DNA of 64,000 nt from Novosphingobium sp. G106 (GCF_019075875.1 NZ_JAHOOZ010000001.1:806001-870000), one strand, 5' to 3'; shown: positions 32,612 through 43,529, numbered from the stretch's first letter. Notes: generated by a model from the sequence alone, not told the origin. Program-made: numbers and translations.

Positions 32612-34318
32612 ATGACCAGCAAGGTCCAGGTAGCGGACGGCCTGTCGATCGCCCGCGGCATTCCGCTTGCCGAAGAGACTGGCATCGGCCCTCTGACGCT
32701 CGGCCGCTACGTGCGCGAGATCGTGCAGCGTTACGGCCCGCGCGAGGCGGCGATGATCGAGCTCGATGGAAAGGTCGAGCGCTGGACCTATGACCAGATG
32801 CTGGCCAAGTCGCTTGAAGTCGCCAAGGCGTTGATCGCCAGCGGCACCGGCAAGGGTACGCGCGTCGGTATCCTCGTGACCAACCGGCTCGAATTCCTCT
32901 CGAGTGTGTTCGGCGCAGCGCTGGCCGGTTGCATCGCCAATCCGATCAGTACCTTCTTCACCGCGACCGAGCTCGACGAAGTGCTCAAGCAGTCGGGCTG
33001 CTCGGTGCTGCTGCTCGAACGCAAGGTCCTCAAGAAGGACTTCGCGAGCATGATGATCGAGCTCGAACCCGCGATCGCCTCGGCCAAGCCCGGCGAGCTC
33101 GCCTCGCAGCGCTATCCCTATCTTCGCCACCTGGCGTTGGTCGACAGCGACACGGGTGAGGGCGCGATCGAGGGCTGGAGCACGTTCCTCGCGCGTGGCC
33201 GCGGCGTGGCTGACGAACTTGTCGAGGCGACGACCGAGCAGGTCTCGCCCGCCGACCCGGGGCTGCTGTTGTTCTCCTCGGGCTCGACCGGTAAGGCCAA
33301 GGGCATCCTGAGCGCCAATCGTGCGGTCTGCCTCCAGATTTGGCGTTGGCCGCAGTGGTACGACATTCAGCCCGAGGCGCCGCCGCGGACCTGGTCGGCG
33401 AACGGCTTCTTCTTCTCGGGCAATTTCGTCATGGCGCTCGGTGGCGCGCTGTCTTTGGGCGGCACACTGCTGCTCCAGCGTTGGTTCGACGCCGAGGAGG
33501 CGCTGGCACTGATGGACAAGGAAAAGGCGACGATGCCGCTCGCCTGGCCGCACCAGTGGGCCCAGCTCGCCGCTGCGCCGAACTACGACAGCGTCAACCT
33601 TTCGTCGCTGCGCTATCTCGACAAGACGATGCTGTTGGCCAAGCATCCGACCGTCCATACCGAATGGACGGAACCGGGCCAGGCCTATGGCAATACCGAG
33701 ACCTTCACGCTGATCACGGTGTTCAAGGCGGGCACGCCGCGCGAGGTGGCCAGCACCAGCCACGGTCAGCCCACCGCCGGATCGACAGTCAAGATCGTCG
33801 ATCCGCTGACCGGCGAGACGATGCCGCTGGGCGAGGAGGGCGAGATCGCGGTCAAGGGTCCGACCCTGATGCTCGGCTACGTCGGCATCCCGCTCGACCA
33901 GAGCCTCGACGACGAGGGCTTCCTACGCACCAGCGACGGTGGCTATCTCGATGCCGAGGGTCGGCTGTTCTGGAAGGGCCGGCTCAACGACATCATCAAG
34001 ACCGGCGGCGCCAACGTTTCCCCGCTCGAGATCGACGCGGTCATCCGCGATCACCGCGGCGTCAAGCTGACCCAGACCGTCGGCGTGCCCGACGAGCTTC
34101 TGGGCGAGCTGGTCGTCGCCTGTATCGTGGCGCGTGAGGGCGTGACCCTGACCGAGGACGAGATCAAGGCCTTCGCCAAGGAGAAGCTCGCCGCCTACAA
34201 GGTGCCGCGCCGCGTGCTGTTCTTCGCTGAAAGCGATTTCGCGACCACCGGCAGTTCCAAGATCAAGACCGCGGATCTGCGCAAGCTCGCCGGCGATCGT
34301 CTGAAGGAGAGTGCATGA
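32612..34318 (+). CDS. Class I adenylate-forming acyl-CoA synthetase
   Basis: A 568-residue AMP-dependent ligase that activates a carboxylic acid as a CoA thioester. The AMP motif LLFSSGSTGKAKG is near residues 214-226, YGNTETFT is the acyl-pocket signature and KTGGANVSPLEIDAVI leads to the C-terminal domain with the catalytic-Lys region SSKIKTADLRK. AAGGAGAG before the next start and a four-base overlap link it to the NTF2-like gene. Acid substrate unknown. Confidence 0.9.
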   Translation: MTSKVQVADGLSIARGIPLAEETGIGPLTLGRYVREIVQRYGPREAAMIELDGKVERWTYDQMLAKSLEVAKALIASGTGKGTRVGILVTNRLEFLSSVFGAALAGCIANPISTFFTATELDEVLKQSGCSVLLLERKVLKKDFASMMIELEPAIASAKPGELASQRYPYLRHLALVDSDTGEGAIEGWSTFLARGRGVADELVEATTEQVSPADPGLLLFSSGSTGKAKGILSANRAVCLQIWRWPQWYDIQPEAPPRTWSANGFFFSGNFVMALGGALSLGGTLLLQRWFDAEEALALMDKEKATMPLAWPHQWAQLAAAPNYDSVNLSSLRYLDKTMLLAKHPTVHTEWTEPGQAYGNTETFTLITVFKAGTPREVASTSHGQPTAGSTVKIVDPLTGETMPLGEEGEIAVKGPTLMLGYVGIPLDQSLDDEGFLRTSDGGYLDAEGRLFWKGRLNDIIKTGGANVSPLEIDAVIRDHRGVKLTQTVGVPDELLGELVVACIVAREGVTLTEDEIKAFAKEKLAAYKVPRRVLFFAESDFATTGSSKIKTADLRKLAGDRLKESA

Positions 34319-34725
34319 TGGCCGATTTCTCGGACTGGCTGGCGATCGCCAATCTCAAAGCTGCCTATTGCCGGTTGCTCGACACCAAGGACTGGGAGGG
34401 CTGGGGCCAGCTCTTCACCGAGGATTTCCTGCAGGACGTCTCGCCCAGCGGCGGCGGAGTGTTCCATGGCCGCGAGGCTGCGGTCGCAGCGACCCACGCA
34501 TCGATCGAAACCGCCAAGACCGCGCACCAGGTGCATTTCCCCGAGATCACCATCGACGGCGACGAAGCGCGCGCGATCTGGCCGTTGCAGGACCGGCTGA
34601 TCTGGGAGGACGGCCGCTCGCTGAATGCTTTCGGCCACTACCACGAACGCTATGTCCGCACTGCCGAAGGCTGGCGCATCGCCGAGCAGAAGCTGACCAG
34701 GCTGATCGTGGATTATGAACAATAA
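34315..34725 (+). CDS. NTF2/SnoaL-like protein
   Basis: A 136-residue protein of the SnoaL-like group: DWLAIANLKAAYCRLLDTKDW forms the first helices, followed by FTEDF, a HFPEITIDGDEARAIW beta region and a YHERYVRTAEGWRI close. Family members isomerise or dehydrate small molecules, or act in ring chemistry, and a His/Asp pair is often catalytic. It is translationally coupled to the acyl-CoA synthetase gene. Confidence 0.83.
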   Translation: MMADFSDWLAIANLKAAYCRLLDTKDWEGWGQLFTEDFLQDVSPSGGGVFHGREAAVAATHASIETAKTAHQVHFPEITIDGDEARAIWPLQDRLIWEDGRSLNAFGHYHERYVRTAEGWRIAEQKLTRLIVDYEQ

Positions 34726-34775
34726 CGAGATTGCTCAGCTGGTTTGTTCACCTAGCTGAGGATAAGACTGGATTA

Positions 34776-34793
34776 TAGTAAGCTTTGTTACTA
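34776..34793. promoter_or_regulatory. Inverted repeat before the MarR gene
   Basis: TAGTAA-GCTTTG-TTACTA is a perfect six-base inverted repeat ending 10 bases before the MarR ATG at 34804. Such spacing suits MarR autoregulation. Confidence 0.6.
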
Positions 34794-34803
34794 ATTGCCC
34801 GGC

Positions 34804-35250
34804 ATGGACGAGAACATCGGTACAATGCTGGCCCAGGTGTCCCGCCTGTTGCGACGCAGCTTCGATGCGCGTGCCCGCGGTATCGGCGTGACGCGGCCGC
34901 AGTGGCAGGTTCTCAGTCTGCTCAGCTTCAACGCCGGGATCAACCAGGGCGGGCTGGCTGAACTGCTCGAGGTCGAGCCGATCACGCTCGGCCGCATGAT
35001 CGACCGGTTGCAGGACGCGCAGCTCGTCGAGCGGCGGCCCGATCCCTCGGACCGCCGCGCCTGGCGGCTGTTCCTGACCGACAAGGGCCAGTTGCTGCTC
35101 GACCAGTTGCGGCCTTTCGCGCTCGAGACCTACGACATCGCGCTCGACGGCATCGACGAGACGGAGCGCGCGGCGCTGATGGCCGCGCTTGGGCGGATGC
35201 GCGCCAATCTCTCTCGCCGGCAGTCGCTCGAAAACGCCGCCGATGACTAA
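34804..35250 (+). CDS. MarR-family transcriptional regulator
   Basis: A 148-residue winged-helix repressor: TRPQWQVLSLLSFNAGINQGG is the alpha helix pair, LAELLEVEPITLGRMIDRLQ the recognition region and VERRPDPSDRRAWRLFLT the wing. I prefer the ATG at 34804 over the TTG at 34795. It precedes a DHA2-type efflux pump on the same strand, a common MarR-efflux arrangement, so it probably controls the pump. Confidence 0.88.
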   Translation: MDENIGTMLAQVSRLLRRSFDARARGIGVTRPQWQVLSLLSFNAGINQGGLAELLEVEPITLGRMIDRLQDAQLVERRPDPSDRRAWRLFLTDKGQLLLDQLRPFALETYDIALDGIDETERAALMAALGRMRANLSRRQSLENAADD

Positions 35251-35312
35251 AGCGGCGGTCGGATCGCTGCCGCTACCAGCCGACATAGTCTCCTGCGCCG
35301 GGCGGTTCACGC

Positions 35313-36905
35313 ATGTCGAGAACAATAGCTGCCGCTAGTCCGAGCGAGGGCGCGTCCGTTGTCGCGCCACTGCTCGACGACCGGCCAATGCTGCAAACCA
35401 GGAACCGGCCGTTGCTGCTCGCCGCGGTCATGGCCGTATCGATCTGCCAGTTTCTCGATGCGACGATCGCCAATGTGGCCCTGCCGCATATGCAGGCGGC
35501 GCTAGGCGCTTCCTCGGGATCGATCAGTTGGGTACTGACGACCTTCATCGTCACCACCGCGATCGCGACGCCGATCACCGGCTGGCTGTCGGACCGGGTG
35601 GGATCGCGGCGGCTATTCATCTCCGCGACCCTGCTTTTCCTGTTGACCTCGGCCGCCTGCGGGGCAGCGACTTCGCTGCCGGAAATGGTGCTGTTTCGCG
35701 GGCTCCAGGGGATCGCGGCAGCGTTCATCGGGCCGTTGACGCTGACGATCATGTTCGACATCAGCGCACCCAGCAAGCAGGCCATGACGGTGGCCGTATT
35801 CAGCATGATCGTGATGGTCGCGCCGATCAGCGGACCTTTTCTCGGCGGTTTCCTGACCGAATACCTCAACTGGCGCTGGATATTCTACGTCAACCTGCCG
35901 CTAGGGATTCCCGCGCTCGCGCTGCTGTGGTTGTTGCTGCCGAGCCGCCCGCTCGAACGCCGCCCGCTGGACATCTTCGGTTTCGTCATGATCGGGGTGG
36001 GCCTCGCGTCGCTGCAGCTCATGCTCGATCGCGGCCAGCACAACGACTGGTTCAACAGCTGGGAAACGATCTTTGAGCTGCTGATAGCGCTATGCGCGAT
36101 CTGGGTGTTCGTGCTGCACAGCCGGGATACCGCAACGCCGCTGTTCAAGCGCGAGCTCTACAAGAATACTAACTTCCTCTTCAGCCTTGCTTTCATGGCG
36201 GTCATGGGCATCGCGGTCGTCGGCCTCTCGTCGGTGCTGCCGATGATGTTCCAGACGATCTACGGTTACCCGGTGATGGAGACCGGACTGATGATGGGGC
36301 CGCGCGGGATCGGCGTGATGATTTCCTCGTTGCTGGCAGGTGTCCTCGCGCGTCAGGTCGATCCGCGCCTGATCATGTCGGTGGGCTATGTCATCGCTGC
36401 AGCGGGCATGTTTTCGATGACGCGCTGGGCGATCGAGATGGATTCGACCCCCATCCTGCTCGCCAGCTTCGTCCAGGGAATCGGCTTCGGCTTCGTCACT
36501 TCGCCGATGAACCTCCTGGCCTTCGCCACGCTTAGCCCTGCAGTGCGTCCCGATGGGTCCAGCCTGAGCTCGCTGTTCCGCAGTCTTGGCGGATCGATCG
36601 GCATCTCGATCATCGTCATGATGCTGGCGCGCAACCAGCAGGTGAGCCACGCCGATCTTGCCGCGCACGTCGTGGGCTACAGCACGCCGGCGCTCGACAT
36701 GCAGGCTTCGCCCGACCAGGTCTCCGAGCTGGGCGCGGGCACGCTGGCGGCGATCGAGGGACAGGTCTCACGCCAGGCCTTGATGATCGCCTATCTCGAC
36801 AATTTCTACATGTTGAGCTGGGTTCTGCTTGCCTTCGCGCCGTTGCCCTATCTGCTGAAGCGGCCGCCCCGAATGGGCGCCAATCCGCCGCCGCCGATGG
36901 AATAG
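35313..36905 (+). CDS. DHA2-family MFS multidrug efflux transporter
   Basis: A 530-residue inner-membrane drug:H+ antiporter of the EmrB/QacA type with about 14 hydrophobic segments. FLDATIANVALPHMQAAL is the family motif in the first helix, GWLSDRVGSRR is motif A and GPFLGGFLTEYLNWRWIFYVN is motif C with its continuation. The start is uncertain: an ATG at 35388 would shorten the cytosolic leader. No HlyD-type adaptor or TolC-like gene is adjacent. Confidence 0.9.
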   Translation: MSRTIAAASPSEGASVVAPLLDDRPMLQTRNRPLLLAAVMAVSICQFLDATIANVALPHMQAALGASSGSISWVLTTFIVTTAIATPITGWLSDRVGSRRLFISATLLFLLTSAACGAATSLPEMVLFRGLQGIAAAFIGPLTLTIMFDISAPSKQAMTVAVFSMIVMVAPISGPFLGGFLTEYLNWRWIFYVNLPLGIPALALLWLLLPSRPLERRPLDIFGFVMIGVGLASLQLMLDRGQHNDWFNSWETIFELLIALCAIWVFVLHSRDTATPLFKRELYKNTNFLFSLAFMAVMGIAVVGLSSVLPMMFQTIYGYPVMETGLMMGPRGIGVMISSLLAGVLARQVDPRLIMSVGYVIAAAGMFSMTRWAIEMDSTPILLASFVQGIGFGFVTSPMNLLAFATLSPAVRPDGSSLSSLFRSLGGSIGISIIVMMLARNQQVSHADLAAHVVGYSTPALDMQASPDQVSELGAGTLAAIEGQVSRQALMIAYLDNFYMLSWVLLAFAPLPYLLKRPPRMGANPPPPME

Positions 36906-37040
36906 CCGAGGTGCAGCTCACTTTTTGCCAAGCCCGAGATATTTTGTGCCAAGCATCGCCCGCGCGTTGCGCAAAGCCCCTTGTGAACGTGACGGCTTTC
37001 TGGGAACCGTGCGCCCGATAACAATCATGCGAGTGTAACC

Positions 37041-37781
37041 GTGGGTAAGACGATCGTCATAACGGGAGCGGGAGTTGGTCTCGGCCGGGCGCTGGCACGG
37101 CGCTTTGCCAGCGAAGGCGAGACGGTGATCCTGCTCGGCCGGACTTTCTCCAAGGTCCAAGCTCTGGCAGAGGAACTCGGCGAGCCGCACTTCGCGGTGG
37201 AATGCGATGTCGGTTCGGCCGACTCGGTGCGTGCCGCTTTCGCGAAGATCGCCGAACGTCATCCCAAGATCGACGTGCTGATCAACAATGCCGCGATCTA
37301 CGAGCCGTTCATGGTGGAGAAGGCCACGGACGATCAGATCCTGACGATCATGAACACCAATTTCGCCGGGCCGATCTTCACCTGCAGGGCCGCGATTCCG
37401 ATGATGGAGAAAGGCGGCACGATCCTCAACGTCACCAGCGAATCGGTGGCGCTCGAGTTCCCGATGCTCTCGCTCTACGCCAGCACCAAGACCGGGCTGG
37501 AGCGCTTCACCGACTCGCTGTCGCTCGAATTGCAGCCCGCCGGCATCCGCGTCTCGACCGTCCGCGCGGGGCCGATGTACGAAGCAGGCAAGGACATGAA
37601 CGTGCATTGGGATCCGGCCGCGGCCCAGCAGTTCTATCAGCTCTGCGGTGAGGCCGGCATCCACCTGGCTAAGCGCCCGATCAGCAATGTCACCTCGGTC
37701 ACCAGCGTGTTCCGCGCAATGATCGATCTGCCGCCCGATGTTCGTGTAACCCACGCTTCCATCGAAGCCCGCCACGCTTAA
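37041..37781 (+). CDS. SDR family oxidoreductase
   Basis: A 246-residue SDR starting from GTG. TGAGVGLGRALA near residues 8-19 binds the nucleotide, NNAA is present and YASTK is the catalytic pair, with Ser in NVTSES. The C-terminal part is atypical in lacking a DGG ending; it ends with ATIEARHA-like residues, so it belongs to an SDR subset distinct from its neighbours. It is followed after 46 bases by an aldehyde dehydrogenase, suggesting alcohol to aldehyde to acid chemistry. Confidence 0.84.
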   Translation: MGKTIVITGAGVGLGRALARRFASEGETVILLGRTFSKVQALAEELGEPHFAVECDVGSADSVRAAFAKIAERHPKIDVLINNAAIYEPFMVEKATDDQILTIMNTNFAGPIFTCRAAIPMMEKGGTILNVTSESVALEFPMLSLYASTKTGLERFTDSLSLELQPAGIRVSTVRAGPMYEAGKDMNVHWDPAAAQQFYQLCGEAGIHLAKRPISNVTSVTSVFRAMIDLPPDVRVTHASIEARHA

Positions 37782-37827
37782 TATAACTCCCAACACTCAA
37801 AACTATTCCAGATAGGGAACGAGGACC

Positions 37828-39300
<1,473 letters not shown>

Positions 39301-39313
39301 TACGGAGCAGGGG

Positions 39314-40057
39314 ATGGGGGCAGCGAGCAAGAGAGTGACGAGCGAGGCCACACCGGCCTTGTCCGAATTGCCAGCCGCTGCCGCCATCCATCCGGTCAGC
39401 CACAACCTCAACGGGCAGCGGCTCGGCCGCAAGGGGCGGGATACGCGCGAGCGCATCCTCGCCGCCTGCACCGAACTGCTCGCCGATCCCGAGGAAGTGC
39501 TGACGATGAGTGCGGTCGCTCGGCGCGCATCGCTCGGCATGACCTCGCTCTACAACTACTTCGCCGATCTCACCGAACTACTGCTGGCCGTGCTCGAGCC
39601 GGTCATGGCGACCGCCGAGGAAAGCTTCCTCGGTATCTTGCGCGAACATTGGCCCGACACCGAACTCGGCACGCGGAGCCGGGCGTTCATAGACGCCTAC
39701 CACGGCTTCTGGGCGCGCCATTCGCGCCTGCTCCACCTGCGCAATACCATGGCCGACAGCAACGACCATCGCCTGATGATCCAGCGCGTGCTGTCGACCC
39801 AGCCGCTGATCGCGCTGTTTGTCGCACAGATGGGCGGCGATGCTGATGACATGCAATCGCCGGTGCGCGGCCTGGCGACCGTGCTGATGACGGGGATCGA
39901 GCGTACCGTGACGGTGGCGACCGATACCGGGCTCACCAGCCTGTTCGGCGATGGCCAGCGCCGCAGCAAGGATCACTATCTGGTTCCGGCCTCACGCATG
40001 ATCGAACTCATGCTCGCCGATACGCGTGCGCGCCTCGCACAGGGCGAACTGGGCTAA
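39314..40057 (+). CDS. TetR-family transcriptional regulator
   Basis: About 247 residues from the ATG at 39314, which has GGAGCAGGGG just upstream; a longer frame starts inside the aldehyde dehydrogenase gene. The helix-turn-helix spans TMSAVARRASLGMTSLYNYF around residues 62-81, preceded by RDTRERILAACTELL. An unusually long (~45 residue) N-terminal arm precedes it. It is a probable local regulator of the SDR-aldehyde dehydrogenase pair. Confidence 0.85.
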   Translation: MGAASKRVTSEATPALSELPAAAAIHPVSHNLNGQRLGRKGRDTRERILAACTELLADPEEVLTMSAVARRASLGMTSLYNYFADLTELLLAVLEPVMATAEESFLGILREHWPDTELGTRSRAFIDAYHGFWARHSRLLHLRNTMADSNDHRLMIQRVLSTQPLIALFVAQMGGDADDMQSPVRGLATVLMTGIERTVTVATDTGLTSLFGDGQRRSKDHYLVPASRMIELMLADTRARLAQGELG

Positions 40058-40061
40058 GGCC

Positions 40062-40085
40062 CCCCTCTCCCGCCGGGAGAAGGGG
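40062..40085. terminator. Hairpin between convergent TetR and enoyl-CoA hydratase genes
   Basis: CCCCTCTCCC and GGGAGAAGGGG pair with a single-base bulge and a three-base loop. It lies four bases after the TetR stop and before the opposing gene end. It lacks a T run, so its terminator role is uncertain. Confidence 0.5.
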
Positions 40086-40098
40086 CAGGCATTCCGCC

Positions 40099-40917
40099 TT
40101 ACTTCTTGCCGCCGACACCCTTCAGGTACTCTTCCATGCCCTTGATGTAGGACGGGTTGAGCATCAGCCCCGAATTGCCCATGCGCTCGACATGGCGTCC
40201 GGCCTCGCGGCCCAGATCGGCGCAGAGTTCGATTGCGACCTTGGCCGCGCCCATCTGTTCGCCGTTCTGCTTGGTCAGGTGGCGGCAGAAGTCCATGACT
40301 TCCTGCTCGAAGGTCTCATCGGGGAAGACCTGGTGGACGAGGCCCATGGTGAAGGCCATGTCGGCCGGAGCCGGCTTGTTCGCCATCACCAGCCAGCGCG
40401 CCCAGTGCGGCCCGCAGATGCGGGTCAGCCGGCTGACGCCGTTCGAGGCGGGCAGCACGCCGAACAGGCCTTCGGGGAAGGCATAGCCCGCGCTCTTGGC
40501 CGCGAAGCGGAAGTCGCAGGACAGACTCATCTCGAGCCCGCCGCCGACGCACATGGCATGATGCGCGACGACGATCGGCTTCTCGATATGCTCCATCTCG
40601 TCCCACAGCTGCTGCATACCGTTGAGATTGAGGCGGTGGTTCTCGCGGATCGCTCGGGCGCTGGAAACGCCGCTGACCGATGGTGAGACGACCTTCTGGT
40701 TGCCCGCCTTGAGATCGGCACCAGCACTGAAATAGCGCCCCGTGGAGCGGATCAGCATGACCTTCAGCTCGTCGGCGTCGCGGAAGCGCAGCACGGCTTC
40801 GGTCAGCAGGTCCATCATCTGGCGCGAGATCGCGTTGAGCTTGTCGGGCCGGTTGAGCGTGGCGATGAGGATGCCGTCTGCCTCCTCGGTCAGCAGGTGG
40901 GGGGCTTCTTCGGTCAT
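40099..40917 (-). CDS. Enoyl-CoA hydratase/isomerase family protein
   Basis: A 272-residue crotonase-fold protein acting on CoA thioesters. SAGADLKAG forms the first oxyanion-hole element and CVGGGLEMSLSCDFRFAA the second; PEGLFGVLPASNGVSRL carries the region of the catalytic Glu. Full length for the family. It follows the fused acyl-CoA dehydrogenase on the same strand, with a REP doublet between them, suggesting consecutive beta-oxidation steps. Confidence 0.88.
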   Translation of the reverse strand: MTEEAPHLLTEEADGILIATLNRPDKLNAISRQMMDLLTEAVLRFRDADELKVMLIRSTGRYFSAGADLKAGNQKVVSPSVSGVSSARAIRENHRLNLNGMQQLWDEMEHIEKPIVVAHHAMCVGGGLEMSLSCDFRFAAKSAGYAFPEGLFGVLPASNGVSRLTRICGPHWARWLVMANKPAPADMAFTMGLVHQVFPDETFEQEVMDFCRHLTKQNGEQMGAAKVAIELCADLGREAGRHVERMGNSGLMLNPSYIKGMEEYLKGVGGKK

Positions 40918-40975
40918 GGTGCTCCTTCCAAGTCCATCCCTTGAGGGATTGGTCTATTGGATATGAAAATCCGCT

Positions 40976-41061
40976 CATCCTGAGCTTGTCGAAGGACTGC
41001 TTTTCTTTCGGCCAGCGCTGAGGCGCAAGGGGAAGAACAGCCCTTCGACAAGCTCAGGGTA
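40976..41061. repeat. REP-like inverted doublet, family C copy 2
   Basis: Arms at 40976-40999 and 41038-41061 repeat the CTGAGCTTGTCGAAG core in opposite orientation and match the arms at 11287-11371. It lies between the acyl-CoA dehydrogenase and enoyl-CoA hydratase genes. Confidence 0.83.
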
Positions 41062-41084
41062 GTGGGAATAGGGGGGTTAGCTCT

Positions 41085-41111
41085 GCTCCTCCCCCATCGT
41101 AGGGGAGGAGC
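41085..41111 (-). other. Hairpin just downstream of the acyl-CoA dehydrogenase gene
   Basis: GCTCCTCCCC (41085-41094) pairs perfectly with GGGGAGGAGC (41102-41111) around a seven-base loop, ten bases past the stop codon on the minus strand. No T run follows; it may stabilise the 3' end. Confidence 0.5.
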
Positions 41112-41120
41112 GATACGTCG

Positions 41121-43337
41121 TCACTGGCGCGAACGCGGCAGGCCGAGGCCCTTTTCGGCGACCATCGAGCGATGGACCTCGCTCGACCCGCCGTAGATCG
41201 TCGTGCCATGGGCATGGCGATAGTCCTGATTGAGCGCGCCCGCCGGGCCCTTGCGCTTGGACAGTGAATAGGGCGCGGTAAGGTCGAGCAGATCGCGCGA
41301 GTCCGTGGTGAACTTCTCCGACGAGAACACCTTGGTCATCGGACCATAGGCGTAGTTCGTCTTCTGCTCCACCTGCGCCCAGTTCGCGCGGTACTGGAGC
41401 AGTTCGGCGGCCAGATAGTTGGCATGGGCCCTGGCGAGGCGGGCCTGCGCGTTCGGCTGGTCGATCAGCTTGCCGCCACCAGGCGCCTTGATCTCGCGGC
41501 AGAGCTCGGCTGCTTCCTCAACCATGACCCGCTGCACCTTGGCGAAGCCACCGCCGTGCTCGAGCTCTAGGCTCGCGGCCATGGTCCGTGCGCCGCCGTC
41601 GACTTCGCCCAGGCGCCAGGAATCGGGGATCTTCACGCCGTCATAGAAAGTGATGTTGGTGCGCTCGTCCATGAAGGTGTGGACGCCCTGGATCGTCACG
41701 CCCTCGGCCTTCAGCGGCACGATGAACATGGTCAGGCCCTTGTGCTTGGCCGCTTCGGTATTGGTGCGCGTCAGCATCAGAACGTAGTCGGTCAGGTTGG
41801 CACCGCTGGTCCACATCTTGGTGCCTTCGATCTTCCAGCCGTTGCCGTCCGGAATAGCGCGGCACTGCGCGGCGAAGACGTCCGAGCCGCTGCCCGGCTC
41901 CGAATAGCCGAGCGAACAGATCGCATCCCCCGACATGACCTTGGACAGCACGTCCTGCTTGAGCTCGTCGGTGCCGAAGCGGTGCATGATCAGCGCGACC
42001 ATCTGCGCGACGCCGGCGACCGGGTTGTTCCAGCCCTCTTCCTCGAAGGCATCGCGCGCGGCGGTAACGGCATAGGCGTTCAGGCCGCGGCCGCCGACGT
42101 CCTTGGGCATCTGCAGATAGGCAAGATCGTTCTCCACCAGCAGCTTGTGGATGCGCGGGTTATGGCCCTCCCACGAATAGTGGAACTTCTCGCGCTCCTC
42201 GGCGGTGACGTGCTTGGCGAAGAAATCGTGGATTTCCTTCTGCACCGCGCGCGCCTCTTCACCGAGGTCGAACTCGATTGGCAGGTCGCCGACGTCAGGT
42301 AGACTGGGGGCCAGGCTCGCGGTCTCGTTGCCGTAGAGCCGCCGACCGGCTTCGCCCAGCAGCAGCTGCGGGTCGCCTGCGACCAGCGGCCAGGCCTTGG
42401 CGCGCAGGTTGTAGAGGTGGATGTCGTGCTCGAGCGTAAGGCCGATGCCGCCGAAGGTGTGCAGCGACTGGGTGACCGTTCGCGCGGCGGTTTCGGCATT
42501 CCACCAGGCGGCCAGCGAGACCTGCCCGGCGGCATCGGCCTCGCCGTCGGCGATCGAGCGGATCGCCTTCCAGACCATGAACTTGCCGCTGTCGATCTCG
42601 GCGATCAGGTCGGCCATCGGGTGGCTGATCGCCTGGAACGTGCCGATGAACACGCCGAAGGCCTTGCGCTCGCCGGCATAGGCTGCGGCCAATTGCAGCG
42701 CCGCGCGCGACAGGCCCGCGAGCGCCGCGCCGAGCAGCAGCTTCCACTCTTCGATACCGGCCGCAAAAGTCGCCAGCGCGGTTTCGCCGCTGCCGAGTAC
42801 TGTGGCGGGCAGGGCGGCCAGATCGATCTCGGCGATCGGCGTCGAGGCCAGGTTCTCTTCGGCGACGCGCGCTGCGGCGGGCACCTCGATCAGCACCACG
42901 TCATTGCCCTTGCGCGCCACGACCGCCTCGGCCACGAGGCCGCCGGCGATCCACTGGCGCGGGAATTCGGCGACGTCGCGCATCGCGATCGTGGCGACGG
43001 TCTCGCCGCCGATCACCTTGCCGAGCAGTTCCTCGGAACCGCCGAGCTGGGCCAGCAGCCGCGCGGCGACCAGCGCTTCTGCGAGCGGGCCGGAAGCGAG
43101 CGTGCGCCCGGCCTCTTCCATCACCACTGCGGCATCGAACAGGCCAAGACCCAGACCACCGGATGCCTCGGGTACCCGCAGCGCGAAGGCGCCCAGTTCG
43201 GCCAGGCCCTGCCACAGCGCGGGATCGAAGCCACTGGGCAGCGCGGCGCGGACGCGCGCGGTCGAGGAATTGTCGTCGAGGAAGCGGGCGAAGGTGTCGC
43301 GCACCATTTCCTGTTCGTCGGTGAGGTCGAAATTCAT
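41121..43337 (-). CDS. Fused double acyl-CoA dehydrogenase (FadE34-like layout)
   Basis: The 738-residue protein contains two acyl-CoA dehydrogenase units in one chain. The first (residues ~1-340) has a degenerate middle domain but keeps FGGIGLTLEHDIHLY. The second (~355-738) has the canonical LGYSEPGSGSD, GTKMWTSGANLTDYVL and YGGSSEVHRSMVAEKGLGL. Mycobacterial FadE34, used on steroid side chains, has a similar fused architecture in place of the usual two-subunit enzyme. This hints at oxidation of a bulky acyl-CoA, but the substrate is not proven. Confidence 0.88.
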   Translation of the reverse strand: MNFDLTDEQEMVRDTFARFLDDNSSTARVRAALPSGFDPALWQGLAELGAFALRVPEASGGLGLGLFDAAVVMEEAGRTLASGPLAEALVAARLLAQLGGSEELLGKVIGGETVATIAMRDVAEFPRQWIAGGLVAEAVVARKGNDVVLIEVPAAARVAEENLASTPIAEIDLAALPATVLGSGETALATFAAGIEEWKLLLGAALAGLSRAALQLAAAYAGERKAFGVFIGTFQAISHPMADLIAEIDSGKFMVWKAIRSIADGEADAAGQVSLAAWWNAETAARTVTQSLHTFGGIGLTLEHDIHLYNLRAKAWPLVAGDPQLLLGEAGRRLYGNETASLAPSLPDVGDLPIEFDLGEEARAVQKEIHDFFAKHVTAEEREKFHYSWEGHNPRIHKLLVENDLAYLQMPKDVGGRGLNAYAVTAARDAFEEEGWNNPVAGVAQMVALIMHRFGTDELKQDVLSKVMSGDAICSLGYSEPGSGSDVFAAQCRAIPDGNGWKIEGTKMWTSGANLTDYVLMLTRTNTEAAKHKGLTMFIVPLKAEGVTIQGVHTFMDERTNITFYDGVKIPDSWRLGEVDGGARTMAASLELEHGGGFAKVQRVMVEEAAELCREIKAPGGGKLIDQPNAQARLARAHANYLAAELLQYRANWAQVEQKTNYAYGPMTKVFSSEKFTTDSRDLLDLTAPYSLSKRKGPAGALNQDYRHAHGTTIYGGSSEVHRSMVAEKGLGLPRSRQ

Positions 43338-43494
43338 GGGTGCTCTCTTCCCGGTCTATGGCGTGCAAGCCTTGCGGCTCGGCCCGATTATGGCTTGAGC
43401 CCGCGCGTTTCCGCGCCGCTCTGGACGATCCGCCTCAGCACGGAATCACCGGGTCCGGCAATGGGAATTTCTCCCCATCGCGACGACGATGCCC

Positions 43495-43529
43495 AAAAGA
43501 AAGCGGCGCCTCCCGAGGGAGACGCCGCC
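43495..43529 (-). terminator. Rho-independent terminator of the second TonB receptor
   Basis: On the minus strand a GC-rich stem (GCGGCG-CCTCCC region, 43503-43528, one mismatch) is followed by TTTCTTTT. It lies about 30 bases after the receptor stop codon. Confidence 0.8.
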
